Shown in pieces: positions 11,699-12,080 of a stretch of 12,080 nt of DNA. The notes under the pieces are model-generated. The model saw nothing but the letters and a program-made list of their open reading frames with translations. It was not told where the DNA came from and ran no database searches. The stretch spans positions 1-12,080 of the forward strand of contig DATCKS010000524.1 of NCBI GenBank assembly GCA_036562265.1, in the 5' to 3' direction. Source of the stretch: DASVDK01 sp036562265 [NCBI: Thermodesulfobacteriota bacterium] (GTDB taxonomy: Bacteria; DASVDK01). The first letter of the stretch is position 1. Each line of letters starts with the position of its first letter. Made by a program: the position numbers and the translations under genes.

Positions 11699-12080
11699 CT
11701 ACTTGCCGGCCACGCGCTGTTCCTGCGCCTTCGGGATGTGCCAGAGCACGATGTGGTAATGCGGCTTCTCCACGCCGGGGTGCCCGGCGTTGTAGACGAG
11801 GTCGACGTGGTCGACCTGCTCCTTTGCCGTGGCGAGGTTCTCGAACGCCTTGTGCGCCTGCAGGTCCTCGAGCGGGATCATGTAGATCGTGCTGACGAGC
11901 TGTCCTTGCTTGTCGTAGGCCAGGAACGGGCCCGCGGGCAACGTCTCCGGCTTCACGTAGAGCGTTCCCATGCCGGGCAGGAAGTCGGGGAGGGGGACCA
12001 GCTCGCTCACCTTCTTGTACCCGTCCCCGGGAGGGGCCTTGCGGAGGTCCTGGGCGGTCGCGGTACCGGTAACGAGAGCC
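11699..12080 (-). CDS. Secreted DUF5602/TTHB210-like protein, 5' end beyond window
   Basis: The frame is open to the window edge, so the gene start lies outside. The first visible residues (ALVTGTATAQDLRKAPPG) look like the end of a Sec signal peptide with an Ala-x-Ala cut before Gln. The mature part has PDFLPGMGTLYVKPETLP, GPFLAYDKQGQLVSTIYMIPLEDL and VDHVDLVYNAGHPGVEKPHYHIVLWHI. This resembles the TTHB210-like (DUF5602) family of small exported proteins with a conserved GMG, a final HxxxPHYxxH cluster and no settled function. The His-rich end (GHPGVEKPHYHIVLWH) could bind a metal. It is the first visible gene of the operon with the cupredoxin and dihaem cytochrome. A GTG at 12010 is not the start, because it would remove the signal peptide. 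About 126 residues are visible. Confidence 0.7.
   Translation of the reverse strand, partial: ALVTGTATAQDLRKAPPGDGYKKVSELVPLPDFLPGMGTLYVKPETLPAGPFLAYDKQGQLVSTIYMIPLEDLQAHKAFENLATAKEQVDHVDLVYNAGHPGVEKPHYHIVLWHIPKAQEQRVAGK

Noticed and set aside
1-12080. CRISPR array, insertion sequence, prophage, tRNA or rRNA
   Set aside because: No regularly spaced repeats, transposase or phage genes, or recognisable RNA gene folds were found on either strand.

Overview
The window is a very GC-rich (roughly 70 %), densely packed bacterial chromosomal segment with no sign of phage, insertion sequence, CRISPR array or RNA gene. The gene content (B-class/ba3-type oxygen reductase, MEP-pathway IspG, Sua5-type tRNA-modification enzyme, Cache-sensor histidine kinase, exported c-type cytochrome and cupredoxin) points to a free-living, respiring, environmental bacterium. 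Base composition and gene mix would fit lineages such as Methylomirabilota/Rokubacteria or high-GC delta-proteobacterial relatives, but this is only an inference from style.

Layout. 1-326 holds no convincing gene. 327-1553 (+) is a 12-helix MFS_1-like transporter, followed by a 51-residue YHS metal-binding protein (1654-1809, +). Converging on these is a four-gene cytochrome oxidase operon on the minus strand (4419 down to 1875): an 80-residue two-helix protein, a 58-residue subunit IIa-like protein, the CuA subunit II and the haem/CuB subunit I. All junctions overlap or nearly touch (8-bp overlap, 4-nt gap, ATGA overlap). A well-formed sigma70-type promoter (TTGACC-17-CATAAT) lies just upstream of the first gene.

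Next, on the minus strand, is a cold-shock protein gene (4742-4539) with its own intrinsic terminator, which abuts the oxidase promoter. It has a candidate promoter about 200 nt upstream, giving a long cspA-like leader. Then come a large orphan hybrid-free sensor histidine kinase (7380-5083) and ispG (8848-7613). ispG is divergent from a tsaC/Sua5 gene (8903-9901, +) across a 54-bp spacer in which both genes have -10-like boxes so close to the start codon that leaderless mRNAs are plausible.

The right end (minus strand, 12080 to 9971) is an exported redox cassette: a secreted DUF5602/TTHB210-like protein cut by the window edge, a Tat-exported cupredoxin and a dihaem c-type cytochrome with a MauG/peroxidase-like C-terminal half. 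The three genes lie 2 and 31 nt apart and read as one operon. With the ba3 oxidase they suggest periplasmic electron transfer with copper and haem c carriers. The exported cassette is the most likely part of the window to be poorly described; nothing else looks like a wholly new system.
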